A stretch of 12,498 nt of DNA from Nitrospirales bacterium (GTDB taxonomy: Bacteria; Nitrospirota; Thermodesulfovibrionia; Thermodesulfovibrionales; Dissulfurispiraceae), in the NCBI GenBank assembly GCA_020846375.1, contig JADLDZ010000239.1:1-12498 (forward strand), read 5' to 3'. The position numbers were made by a program, and so were the translations under genes. Shown piece after piece: positions 1 to 7,097 of this stretch. The notes beneath the pieces are model-generated. The model ran no database searches, had not been told where the DNA came from, and saw nothing but the letters and a program-made list of their open reading frames with translations. Within the stretch, counting starts at the first letter, position 1. Each line of letters begins with the position of its first letter.

Positions 1-416
1 GCATTGCATCCGCCGATGTACTTATAGAGGGGCAGCCCCGCTTCCAGGGCGGACGCATGGCATACCGCCATGGAAACGCCGAGAATGGCGTTGGCGCCGA
101 GCTTGCCTTTGTTCTCGGTGCCGTCCAGCTCGATCATCGTCGTATCGAGAAGCGCCTGGTCTTCGGAAAGCATTCCCCTCAGCTCCGGGGCGATCTTCTC
201 GATGACGTTCTTTACCGCTTTCAGCACTCCTTTCCCCTGAAACCTCTTCCTGTCCCCATCCCTCAGCTCCATAGCCTCCCTCATGCCGGTGGAGGCCCCG
301 GACGGCACGATGGCGCTGCCGGATGCCCCGCTCTCAAGAACCACCTCGACCTCGACAGTGGGATTGCCCCTCGAATCGATTACCTCGCGTGCGAATACGT
401 CCAGTATCTCACTCAT
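1..416 (-). CDS. eno: Enolase (2-phosphoglycerate dehydratase), N-terminal part, cut by window edge
   Basis: This glycolytic and gluconeogenic enzyme interconverts 2-phosphoglycerate and phosphoenolpyruvate in the cytoplasm. Only the first 138 codons lie in the window; the C-terminal barrel with its metal ligands is beyond the left edge. The reading begins MSEILDVFAREVIDSRGNPT. It contains the enolase N-terminal hallmarks: SRGNPTVEVE (about residues 15-24), the catalytic loop PSGASTG (about 38-44) and KLGANAILGVSMA (about 105-117). The ATG at 416 is preceded by AGGAGG (421-426) four bases upstream. It is the third gene of a gcvH-lpdA-eno run, 49 bp after the lpdA stop, with a hairpin in the gap, so it is probably cotranscribed. 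Family assignment is very secure; the shared operon is inferred from spacing. Confidence 0.96.
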   Translation of the reverse strand, partial: MSEILDVFAREVIDSRGNPTVEVEVVLESGASGSAIVPSGASTGMREAMELRDGDRKRFQGKGVLKAVKNVIEKIAPELRGMLSEDQALLDTTMIELDGTENKGKLGANAILGVSMAVCHASALEAGLPLYKYIGGCN

Positions 417-447
417 ACGTCCTCCTGGTGTGAAATAGTATATCGTC

Positions 448-467
448 AGGGCGTGCAGGCACACCCT
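448..467 (-). promoter_or_regulatory. Intercistronic hairpin between lpdA and eno
   Basis: In the minus-strand transcript AGGGUGUGC and GCACGCCCU form a 9-pair stem, including one G-U wobble, closed by a very small loop. The stem begins inside the lpdA stop codon (TAG, 468-466) and ends about 30 bases before the eno start. No U-run follows on this strand, so it is unlikely to be a terminator for the operon. It could protect or process the mRNA, or modulate eno translation. On the plus strand the same arms carry one C-A mismatch but are followed by a T-run (469-475), which could act on antisense transcription. The structure is seen in the sequence; the role is a guess. Confidence 0.45.
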
Positions 468-1851
468 ATTTTTTCGGCATATGTATCGCCTCGCCGTGCA
501 CGTCTTCCGCTGCTTCCATGAAGCCCTCGGCGAGGGTGGGGTGTGAATGGATCATGGAGGCGACTTCCCGCGTTGTCAGACCCGCTTTGATCGCCAGTGC
601 GCCCTCATGGACAAGGTCCGCCGCGTGGGCGCCGATAATGTGCACGCCCAGGATTTTATCCGTTCCGGCATCGGAAATGATTTTTACCATGCCCTCGATT
701 TCTCCCATGGCATGGGCCTTGCCGAGAGCCCTGAAGGGGAAGCGCCCTGTCCTGACCGGTATCCCCCTCTCCACGGCCTGATGCTCCCTGAGGCCTACCG
801 AGCCGATCTCCGGGGAGGTGAAAATCCCCGCCGGGATCACGGAATAATCGATCCTCTCCTCTTTGCCGCAGGCATTGGAAGCGGCGATAATCCCCTCGCG
901 GGAGGCGACATGGGCGAGGAGCGCTCCGCCTACCACATCCCCGACAGCGTAGATACCCCCGATGCTGGTTTCCATCTTCTCGTCGGTCACGATCTCACCG
1001 CGAGGTCCTATCCTGACGCCTGCCGCTTCGAGGCCGATATTCACGGTATTGAGGGATCTGCCGATCGAGACGAGCAGCTTTTCGGCGGAGAGTTCCTTTC
1101 CGTCCCCGAGGAATACGTGGATGTCCCCGTGCCCGCGTTCCACTCTCTCCACTTTTGTCCCGGTCAGCAGCCTGATCTTCTTTTTCTTGAATTCCCTTTC
1201 AAGGACCTCCGCTATTTCGTGGTCCTCCGCAGACAGTGCCCGCGGCATCGCCTCCACCATGGTGACCTCGGTCCCCAACTCCCTGAAGATGCAGGCGAAC
1301 TCGCACCCGATGACGCCGGCCCCCACGATGAGGAGGCTCCGGGGGAGGGCGTCGATCATGACCGCATCGTCGCTCGAAAGGATGCGGTCCCCGTCGAAGG
1401 GGAAAAGGGGCAATTGGGCGGGGCGGGATCCCGTGGCGATGATGATTTTGTCGGATTCGACGATTTCGCCGGATCCATCCTTCCTCCGGACCTCTATCTT
1501 CCCGGGGCTGAGCAGCATGCCCGTTCCCTCGATGAGCCGGACGCCCCAGCTTTTGAAGAGGGAGCGGATGCCCCTGATCTGGGTGGAAACGACCTTCCGT
1601 TTCCGTTCCATGATCTTCGAAAGATTAGGGGTCGCCTGTCCGGACAGTTCGATGCCGTACTCTTCCAGTCTCCCGGCCTTGCGGAAGGCCTCGGCGGAAG
1701 CCACGAGGGTCTTGGTGGGAATGCAGCCCCAGTTGAGGCAGGTCCCCCCCACTTCCTCTTTTTCGATTACCGTCACCTCGGCGCCGAGTTGGGCGGCCTT
1801 CAAAGCGGCGACATATCCCCCGGGCCCTGCTCCGAGGACAGTTACCCTCAC
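466..1851 (-). CDS. lpdA: Dihydrolipoyl dehydrogenase (E3 / glycine cleavage L protein)
   Basis: This FAD flavoenzyme reoxidises the dihydrolipoyl arm of lipoylated carriers using NAD+. The 461-aa length is normal for the family. Visible parts are an N-terminal FAD-binding GAGPGGY (residues 7-13), the redox-active disulfide GGTCLNWGCIPTK (Cys38, Cys43), a central NAD-binding GAGVIGCEFA, the second FAD motif GGIYAVGDV, and the C-terminal HSHPTLAE with the His437-Glu442 catalytic pair. The start is a GTG (1851-1849) overlapping the gcvH stop by four bases (GTGA), which implies translational coupling and makes the lipoylated GcvH the most likely partner. The stop TAG is at 466-468. No E1/E2 dehydrogenase subunits or GcvT/GcvP are in the window, so service to another lipoyl complex cannot be excluded. 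Confidence 0.96.
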   Translation of the reverse strand: MRVTVLGAGPGGYVAALKAAQLGAEVTVIEKEEVGGTCLNWGCIPTKTLVASAEAFRKAGRLEEYGIELSGQATPNLSKIMERKRKVVSTQIRGIRSLFKSWGVRLIEGTGMLLSPGKIEVRRKDGSGEIVESDKIIIATGSRPAQLPLFPFDGDRILSSDDAVMIDALPRSLLIVGAGVIGCEFACIFRELGTEVTMVEAMPRALSAEDHEIAEVLEREFKKKKIRLLTGTKVERVERGHGDIHVFLGDGKELSAEKLLVSIGRSLNTVNIGLEAAGVRIGPRGEIVTDEKMETSIGGIYAVGDVVGGALLAHVASREGIIAASNACGKEERIDYSVIPAGIFTSPEIGSVGLREHQAVERGIPVRTGRFPFRALGKAHAMGEIEGMVKIISDAGTDKILGVHIIGAHAADLVHEGALAIKAGLTTREVASMIHSHPTLAEGFMEAAEDVHGEAIHMPKK

Positions 1852-2234
1852 TTCGCTTCCTCTTCGATGTACTTCTCGTAATCCCCTGCATCCAGCAGGT
1901 CATCGACTTCGGAATCGTCTTCCATCTCGATGATGGCGATCCATCCTTTTCCGTACGGGTCCTCATTGATGATCTCCGGAGAGTCCGCGAGCTTCTCGTT
2001 CACCTCCACTACGGTTCCGCTCACCGGCGCGATCACTGAAGAAGTCGCCTTTGTGGACTCGATTTCCGCCATTTCGGTGCCGGCATCCACCGCGGATTCG
2101 ACCTCGGGCAGATCGATATAGACGATATCGCCAAGGGCGTCTTGTGCATACTCGGTGATCCCCATCGTCGCTTTCTTGCCTGAAACTTTTACCCATGTGT
2201 GCTCTTTGTGGTATCTGAAATCGTCAGGATTCAT
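1848..2234 (-). CDS. gcvH: Glycine cleavage system H protein (lipoyl carrier)
   Basis: This small lipoylated protein carries the aminomethyl group between the P, T and L proteins of the glycine cleavage system; it also works in reverse glycine synthesis and can donate lipoyl groups. The 128-aa product shows the H-protein fold signatures HKEHTWVKV (about 9-17), GITEYAQDALGDIVYIDLPEVES (about 25-47) and the lipoylation site EIESTKA with Lys62. An acidic tail ends EKYIEEEAK. I chose the ATG at 2234 because AAGGAGG (2240-2246) lies five bases upstream and the family starts here. The longer frame to 2306 overlaps the promoter -35 box and adds unrelated residues. It is the first gene of the operon, with lpdA directly coupled downstream. 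GcvT and GcvP are not adjacent, which is unusual and leaves its physiological direction open. Confidence 0.95.
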   Translation of the reverse strand: MNPDDFRYHKEHTWVKVSGKKATMGITEYAQDALGDIVYIDLPEVESAVDAGTEMAEIESTKATSSVIAPVSGTVVEVNEKLADSPEIINEDPYGKGWIAIIEMEDDSEVDDLLDAGDYEKYIEEEAK

Positions 2235-2277
2235 GCCTTCCTCCTTGTGAGTGTCCCGGAAAATGGAATTTGAGAAA

Positions 2278-2306
2278 TTCTTACCACAGTTTGCCGTCTT
2301 TGTCAA
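2278..2306 (-). promoter_or_regulatory. Sigma70-type promoter of gcvH-lpdA-eno
   Basis: On the minus strand a perfect TTGACA (-35, 2301-2306) is followed after 17 bases by TAAGAA (-10, 2278-2283), with TG one base before the -10 (TGTGGTAAGAA). Transcription would begin near 2271, giving a leader of about 37 bases before the gcvH ATG. This is the best-matching promoter in the window. Its position argues against the longer gcvH frame. Confidence 0.75.
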
Positions 2307-2342
2307 GCTGAATGCCGCCAGAAAATCAGGTATTTCCCGTAA

Positions 2343-2364
2343 AAGCCCTTTCTGGAAGGGACTT
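2343..2364. other. Small hairpin in the gcvH / mqnP divergent gap
   Basis: AAGCCCTT and AAGGG-A-CTT can form an 8-pair stem with one bulged base and a loop of about five bases. Read on the minus strand it is followed by CTTTTAC, so it resembles a weak terminator upstream of the gcvH promoter. No gene is known to be read in that direction here. Apart from this and the two promoters, the 204-bp gap 2235-2437 shows nothing recognisable. Confidence 0.25.
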
Positions 2365-2419
2365 GAGGCGCTCTTCCCCGCCCCCTGCCGGGTATGTGCT
2401 TTTCACGGGGTGCGAGCGG

Positions 2420-2430
2420 TATGGTATCAT
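2420..2430 (+). promoter_or_regulatory. Candidate extended -10 promoter of mqnP
   Basis: TATGGTATCAT carries a TGn motif (2422-2424) directly before a TATCAT -10 box (2425-2430); no good -35 is visible. A start site about seven bases downstream would fall on the mqnP ATG (2438). The mRNA may therefore be leaderless, which fits the lack of a Shine-Dalgarno sequence. This is inferred from motif and spacing only. Confidence 0.4.
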
Positions 2431-2437
2431 ATTTTCC

Positions 2438-3301
2438 ATGGATGTTTTCAAGGCGAAAGCCGTCCTCTACGGACGGATGATCAAAATAACCCATTCCGTT
2501 TTTGCCCTCCCCTTTGCCTTCACCGGCGCGATCCTGGCCGCATCGGGCGCCCCCTCCCCGGAGAAGCTTTTCTGGATTGCCGTCGCGATGGTCGGCGCCC
2601 GGTCCGGTGCCATGGGCCTGAACAGGATCATCGACAGGAAGATTGATGCGGAGAACCCGAGGACTGCGGACCGGGAAATTCCGGCGGGTGCGATCCGGGT
2701 GCGTGATGCCGCCCTCTTCACCGCCCTCTCTTTTGCGGTTCTGCTCTTCGCCGCCTCCATGCTGAATCCCCTCTGCCTTGCGCTTTCCCCCCTCGCACTC
2801 GCCGTACTCTTCCTCTATTCCTACACGAAGCGGTTTACCTGGGCCGCCCATTTCGTCCTGGGAATCGCCATCTCAGCGGCTCCCCTGGGGGCGTGGATCG
2901 CGGTGCGCGGGACATTCGATGCGGAGATACTTCCCCTCGGCCTCGCAGTGGTATTCTGGCTTGCGGGCTTCGATGTGCTCTATGCCCTCCAGGACGTGGA
3001 ATTCGACAGGAGCTACGGGCTCCATTCGATCCCGCAGCGGTTCGGCACCGGGCGGGCGCTGCTCCTCGCCCGTATCTTTCACGGCGTTACCTGGGCGCTG
3101 CTGTGCCTGACCGGGGTTCTCTTCTCTCTCAACTTTTTTTACTGGACGGGCATGGCGTTCGTTGCGGGCCTGCTGCTCTACGAACATTCCCTGGTGAAGC
3201 CCCATGACCTGAGCAGGCTGAACAGGGCCTTTTTCAACATGAACGGGTATATCAGCATCGCCGTATTTGTTTTTACCTCCCTATCTCTCATACAATGGTG
3301 A
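2438..3301 (+). CDS. mqnP: UbiA-family polyprenyltransferase, MqnP type (futalosine menaquinone pathway)
   Basis: This integral membrane enzyme is predicted to attach a polyprenyl chain to an aromatic menaquinone precursor (1,4-dihydroxy-6-naphthoate in the futalosine pathway). The 287-aa, strongly hydrophobic protein has the first Asp-rich motif NRIIDRKIDAENPRTADR (Asn62, Asp66, Asp70) and the second motif YALQDVEFDR (Asp186, Asp190). These bind the Mg-diphosphate of the prenyl donor. YSYTKRFT (128-135) and FDVLYALQDVEFD...GLHSIP match the subfamily once labelled 'putative 4-hydroxybenzoate polyprenyltransferase' and now MqnP. The ATG at 2438 fits the family N-terminus (FKAKAVLYGRMIKITHSVFALPFAF). 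The frame is open to 2312, but that extension is not family-like. No clear ribosome binding site is present. The stop overlaps an ATG of the next frame at 3295, so it is tightly linked to the following deaminase gene. UbiA function (4-hydroxybenzoate substrate) is the main alternative. Confidence 0.85.
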   Translation: MDVFKAKAVLYGRMIKITHSVFALPFAFTGAILAASGAPSPEKLFWIAVAMVGARSGAMGLNRIIDRKIDAENPRTADREIPAGAIRVRDAALFTALSFAVLLFAASMLNPLCLALSPLALAVLFLYSYTKRFTWAAHFVLGIAISAAPLGAWIAVRGTFDAEILPLGLAVVFWLAGFDVLYALQDVEFDRSYGLHSIPQRFGTGRALLLARIFHGVTWALLCLTGVLFSLNFFYWTGMAFVAGLLLYEHSLVKPHDLSRLNRAFFNMNGYISIAVFVFTSLSLIQW

Positions 3302-3321
3302 CAGAAAGGAGCCTGCTTCCT

Positions 3322-4650
3322 ATGGAATCTGCCGATTACCTTCTGTGCGGAGAATATGTACTACCGATGGACGGGACCCATCGGGTGATACAGGACGGTG
3401 CGGTTGCGGTGCGTGGCGGTGTCATTACGGAAGTGGGCGCTGCTGAAGAGATCCTGAAGAGGCACCCCTCCGCCCGCCTCAGGGAGGGGAGGGGAAAGGC
3501 GGTACTCCCCGGGCTCGTCAATACCCACACCCATGCCGCCATGGTGCTCTTCAGGGGGCTTGCCGACGATCTCCCCCTCAAGAACTGGCTCGAAAACCAT
3601 ATCTGGCCTGCCGAGGGCAGATGGCTCAGCCCCGCCTTCATTGACGATGCCGTCGAGCTGGCATGTCTCGAAATGCTCAAGGCGGGGATTACCACCTACA
3701 ATGACATGTATTTTTTCGGAGACAGCACCGCGGCAGCGACGAAGAAAATGGGCATGCGGGCGGTGCTGGGGGCAGGCATCGTCGACTTCCCCACGAAAAC
3801 GGGAAAGAATGCGGATGACTACCTGCGCAAAGCCGAACGGTTCATCGCGGACTGGAAGGGCGATGCGATGATTTCCCCCTGTCTCTCTCCCCATTCCGCC
3901 TATGCGTGCAGCCCGGAGACTTTGTCGAAGATCAGGGAAGCGGCGGAAAGACAGGGAGTCCCCCTCAGCATTCATCTCTCCGAAACGGAGTGGGAGGTGC
4001 AGGAGATCTTTTCCCGCTACGGGAAACGTCCCGTGGAGCACCTCGATTCCCTCGGCCTTTTAAGCGAAAGGCTCCTGGCTGCCCACTGCGTTCACCTGGA
4101 CGAGCGGGAGATCGGGCTCCTTGCCGCGAGGGGGGTGGGGGTTTCCCATTGCATAGAGAGCAACCTGAAACTGGCGTCCGGGATCGCTCCTGTCACGAAA
4201 ATGCTTACAGCGGGAATACGGGTGACTTTCGGTACCGACGGCGCCGCGAGCAATAACGACCTGAATATTTTCAGCGAAATGTCCACTGCCGCAAAGCTAC
4301 ATAAAGCGGCGGCAAAGGACCCGACCGCCCTCGACGCACGGACGGTCCTCCTCATGGCGACGCGATGGGGAGCGGAGGCGCTGGGGCTTGGCTCTGCCAT
4401 CGGGAGTATCGAAGCAGGCAAGCGCGCGGACCTGATCGCCGTCGATATCCGGAAGCCCCATCTTGTCCCCCTGTATGATATTTACTCCCATCTGGCGTAT
4501 TCCGCCATGGCCTCCGACGTGGATACCGTCCTGGTGGACGGCGTGCCGGTCGTGGAGAACAAGGTATTCCTGAGGGCGGATGAGGAGGAAATCATGCACA
4601 AAGCGGTGCAATGGGGCAGGAAGATCGCTTTGTGTAATGCGCATACATAG
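3322..4650 (+). CDS. MtaD/SsnA-type amidohydrolase: aminofutalosine or SAH/MTA deaminase
   Basis: This is a metal-dependent amidohydrolase that deaminates the adenine ring of a nucleoside to an inosine-like product. The 442-aa protein has a small beta-sandwich flanking a TIM barrel. Metal and catalytic residues are visible: NTHTH (His69, His71), SIHLSETE (His218, Glu221), AAHCVH (His255 or His258) and GTDGAASNND (Asp306). AGKRADLIAVD near the C-terminus is typical of the superfamily. I placed the start at the ATG 3322, with AGGAG at 3307-3311 ten bases upstream. An ATG at 3295 would add nine residues and overlap the mqnP stop. Position right behind mqnP suggests aminodeoxyfutalosine deaminase (MqnX); the family also contains 5'-methylthioadenosine/S-adenosylhomocysteine deaminases, which sequence alone does not exclude. 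A terminator-like hairpin follows. Confidence 0.85.
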   Translation: MESADYLLCGEYVLPMDGTHRVIQDGAVAVRGGVITEVGAAEEILKRHPSARLREGRGKAVLPGLVNTHTHAAMVLFRGLADDLPLKNWLENHIWPAEGRWLSPAFIDDAVELACLEMLKAGITTYNDMYFFGDSTAAATKKMGMRAVLGAGIVDFPTKTGKNADDYLRKAERFIADWKGDAMISPCLSPHSAYACSPETLSKIREAAERQGVPLSIHLSETEWEVQEIFSRYGKRPVEHLDSLGLLSERLLAAHCVHLDEREIGLLAARGVGVSHCIESNLKLASGIAPVTKMLTAGIRVTFGTDGAASNNDLNIFSEMSTAAKLHKAAAKDPTALDARTVLLMATRWGAEALGLGSAIGSIEAGKRADLIAVDIRKPHLVPLYDIYSHLAYSAMASDVDTVLVDGVPVVENKVFLRADEEEIMHKAVQWGRKIALCNAHT

Positions 4651-4670
4651 ACCATTCATGCGCTCCCCGG

Positions 4671-4699
4671 ATGCCGCACCCGGTACCGGGGGCATTTTT
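4671..4699 (+). terminator. Intrinsic terminator after the mqnP-deaminase pair
   Basis: ATGCC (4671-4675) pairs with GGCAT (4691-4695), and an inner CCCG/CGGG stem closes on a GTAC loop. Three unpaired bases (GCA) bulge on the left side. T-residues follow directly (4695-4699). It lies 21 bp after the deaminase stop, in a 129-bp gap that otherwise holds only the promoter of the next gene. Confidence 0.6.
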
Positions 4700-4728
4700 G
4701 CAAGAATTAGGAGAACGCGGCAGATTCC

Positions 4729-4739
4729 TGTGATAAAAT
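4729..4739 (+). promoter_or_regulatory. Extended -10 promoter of the phosphohexomutase gene
   Basis: TGTGATAAAAT contains TGn directly before TAAAAT (4734-4739). No convincing -35 is seen 17 bases upstream, as expected for an extended -10 promoter. Transcription would start near 4746, about 34 bases before the ATG at 4780. Confidence 0.5.
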
Positions 4740-4779
4740 AAGGAAAGGGAGAAATAAATCCGCACCCCGGAGGACATGC

Positions 4780-6423
4780 ATGGCTAGTACGGATACATTC
4801 AGGGACGCCGCTTCTTGCTGGCAGGTCATCCTGTCGGACGTGGAAAAGAACAGGGGGCTGCTGTCCGAAATCGAGCGGTTTGCGCGGGAAAACACCGCGC
4901 CCTCTCCCGTGGTGTTCGGCACGTCCGGCTGGCGCGGTGAAATCGGCACCGACTATACCTTCAATAACGTGCGGATCGTCACCGAAGCCCTCATCGGGAT
5001 GTTCAAGAGCGGCGACAGCGCCGTTATCCGGGAAATAGGGGCGGGAGACTTCGATGAAATCAGGAGGCGCGGCATCATCGTGGGGCACGATAACCGCTTT
5101 CTGGGCCGCGCGTTCGCCATGGAGGTCATCGGACGGCTCCAGCGGGCCGGCATCAGGACATGGTATGCGGGGGAGGCGACGACGCCGGAGTTCTCCGCAG
5201 GCATCGAGATGACCGGCGCCGCCTGCTCCATCAATCTCACTCCCTCCCATAACCCCGCGAATTATGCGGGTTTCAAGTTCAATCCCGCGGACGGAGGACC
5301 CGCAGGAACCTGGATCACCTCGAAAATAGAAGAGATCGCCAACAGGATGATGGGGGAGTCCCTGGTCCTGGAGCCCATCATACCCGAAGGGGGACCGGGG
5401 AGTGTGGAAGGGATTGATCTGCTGCAGCTCTACCTGCACTTCATCAGGGAGCGGGGGACGGTGGACCTGGACAGGGTACGGGAGTTCATCGACCGGGAGG
5501 ACTGCCTCGTCTGTGTGGATACGGTGCATGGGGCGACGCGGGGGAGGGTGGAGCGCCTCGTCGGAGTCAGCGGGAAGATCGTCTATTTGAGGACGGCGGA
5601 CGACTATCTCTTCGGCGGCAGAGCGCCCGAACCCTCGGAAAAGAACATGGAGGGAGTGGAAAACGTGCTGAGGAGCAGCTCCGCCCGCTTCAAGCTCGGC
5701 GTCATCATGGACCCTGACGGAGACCGCATACGCTACAGCGACGGGACCATGCAGATCCCCATGAATTATTTCGGCGCCATGGCCCTGCATTTTCTCCATG
5801 AGTACAAGAAGATCCCCGGGGTGGCGGCGAAGTCGGTGGGCACGAGCAACTTCGTGAATGCCATCGCGGAAAAGCGGGGGGTGCCGGTACGGGAGACGCG
5901 GGTCGGCTTCAAGAACTTCAGGCCCTACCTGCTCCGGACTTCCCCGGAGCGGGCCATTATCGCCTTCGAGGAGTCGGATGGCATCTCGGGGTATAACAAC
6001 ACATTGGAAAAGGATGCCCTCTTCGGGTTTCTCCTTGCCGTCGAGATGATGGCGGTCACCGGAAAGAGCCTGAGCGCCTATCTCCATTCCCTTATGGAGG
6101 AATACGGGCATTACTACCCCGACCGTTCCGGCATCGCGGTGGATCGCTCCCTTGTGGGGGAGCCTCTGGTGAAGAGGTTGTCGGTGATCAGGGAGCAGTA
6201 TCCGAAGGGGACGGTGACTGAAATAGGGGGCAGAAAGAGGACGGTGAAGGACCTCATCACCGTCGACGGCACAAAGGTGGTCTTCGATGACGGTTCGTGG
6301 CTCATGATACGGCCCTCGGGTACGGAACCGAAGGTGCGCTTCTATATCGAGGCCAGGACTGAAGAGGGGAAAAAGGAGATCTTCGAGGCGGCGGAAAGGA
6401 TAACGAGGGAAGCGCTCCGATAA
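4780..6423 (+). CDS. Alpha-D-phosphohexomutase (phosphoglucomutase/phosphomannomutase family)
   Basis: The enzyme moves a phosphoryl group between C1 and C6 of a hexose through a phosphoserine, linking glycolysis to sugar-nucleotide synthesis. The 547-aa product has all four family elements in order: VVFGTSGWRGEIG (44-56), the phosphoserine loop TPSHNP (Ser156), the metal loop DPDGDR (Asp311, Asp313, Asp315), the sugar-selecting loop FEESDG (396-401), and the phosphate-binding RPSGTEPK (511-518). TPSHNP differs from the usual TASHNP, and EESDG from the EESGH of glucose-preferring enzymes; glucose versus mannose specificity is therefore open. The ATG at 4780 has GGAGG (4769-4773) six bases upstream; another ATG at 4776 is out of frame. 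It is transcribed alone from its own promoter and ends 9 bp from the convergent recR stop. Confidence 0.93.
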   Translation: MASTDTFRDAASCWQVILSDVEKNRGLLSEIERFARENTAPSPVVFGTSGWRGEIGTDYTFNNVRIVTEALIGMFKSGDSAVIREIGAGDFDEIRRRGIIVGHDNRFLGRAFAMEVIGRLQRAGIRTWYAGEATTPEFSAGIEMTGAACSINLTPSHNPANYAGFKFNPADGGPAGTWITSKIEEIANRMMGESLVLEPIIPEGGPGSVEGIDLLQLYLHFIRERGTVDLDRVREFIDREDCLVCVDTVHGATRGRVERLVGVSGKIVYLRTADDYLFGGRAPEPSEKNMEGVENVLRSSSARFKLGVIMDPDGDRIRYSDGTMQIPMNYFGAMALHFLHEYKKIPGVAAKSVGTSNFVNAIAEKRGVPVRETRVGFKNFRPYLLRTSPERAIIAFEESDGISGYNNTLEKDALFGFLLAVEMMAVTGKSLSAYLHSLMEEYGHYYPDRSGIAVDRSLVGEPLVKRLSVIREQYPKGTVTEIGGRKRTVKDLITVDGTKVVFDDGSWLMIRPSGTEPKVRFYIEARTEEGKKEIFEAAERITREALR

Positions 6424-6432
6424 AGGGGCGCA

Positions 6433-7026
6433 CTACATATCGCGCCTCCCTTCGAGGGATTTCGCGAGGGTGACCTCGTCGGCGAATTCGATGTCGCTCC
6501 CGATGGGGAGACCGTAGGCAATGCGCGTGATCCTGACGCCGGAGGGCTTGAGCAGTTCGGTGAGGTAGCGGGCGGTCATTTCGCCTTTCGTGTTGGGGTT
6601 CGTGGCGAGGATGACCTCCTGCACGCCGCCCTCCCGGACCCTTGCCGCCAGTTCCCGGATTTTCAGTCTGTCCGGCGTCACTCCGTCCACCGGGGAGAGC
6701 GCCCCAAGCAGGACATGGTACTTCCCATCGAAGCTTCCCGTCCTTTCTATGGCAAGGATATTGCTCGGCTCTTCCACCACGCATATCCTGCTGCCGTCCC
6801 GCGACGGATTGCTGCAGATCTCGCAGGGATCGGCACCGGTGATGTTGAAACAGACCGAGCAGAACTTCGCTTTCTCCTTCACATCGGTGATGGCAGCGGA
6901 GATCCCCTGCGCCTCTTCCCGTGACATGGTCAGGATGAAGAACGCGAGCCTCTGGGCGGTTTTCCTGCCTATCCCCGGCAGTTTGGTAAGCTGGGTGATG
7001 AGATTCTCGACTATGTTCTGTGTCAT
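6433..7026 (-). CDS. recR: Recombination mediator protein RecR
   Basis: RecR acts with RecO (and RecF) to load RecA on SSB-coated gapped DNA. The 197-aa length is standard. In order it shows the helix-hairpin-helix KLPGIGRKTAQRLAF (15-29), a four-cysteine zinc finger CSVCFNITGADPCEIC (Cys56, Cys59, Cys68, Cys71), and a Toprim domain with VVEEPSNILAIE (83-94) and VILATNPNTKGEMTA (138-152). The C-terminal RITRIAYGLPIGSDIEFADEVTL segment is the family Walker-B-like tail. It is last in the minus-strand run, 71 bp after ybaB. That gap shows no terminator, and an AAGGAG sits rather far (about 18 bases) from the ATG, so translation initiation may be weak. It converges on the phosphohexomutase gene. 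Confidence 0.97.
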   Translation of the reverse strand: MTQNIVENLITQLTKLPGIGRKTAQRLAFFILTMSREEAQGISAAITDVKEKAKFCSVCFNITGADPCEICSNPSRDGSRICVVEEPSNILAIERTGSFDGKYHVLLGALSPVDGVTPDRLKIRELAARVREGGVQEVILATNPNTKGEMTARYLTELLKPSGVRITRIAYGLPIGSDIEFADEVTLAKSLEGRRDM

Positions 7027-7097
7027 AACGGTAACGGGCAGGTGCTCCTTCCGGCTCCCATGCCCCTTCGCTCCTTTTCTCCCGCCCCGTGGGGAAG

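Noticed and set aside
547..1881. 444-aa open frame on the plus strand over lpdA
   Set aside because: It is antisense to a full-length, motif-complete dihydrolipoyl dehydrogenase. Its translation is low in family-like features and rich in Asp, Gly, Pro and Arg, as expected from a GC-rich shadow frame.
2235..2306. 24-residue N-terminal extension of gcvH
   Set aside because: The first codons overlap the TTGACA -35 box, and a strong ribosome binding site marks the ATG at 2234, where the family begins.
2312..2437. 42-residue N-terminal extension of mqnP
   Set aside because: The extra residues are not UbiA-like and the candidate promoter lies inside them.
4297..6111. 604-aa open frame on the minus strand over the deaminase and phosphohexomutase genes
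   Set aside because: It spans two clear plus-strand genes and their gap with a terminator and promoter. The His/Pro/Arg/Asp-rich sequence matches no family I know and is a codon-bias artefact.
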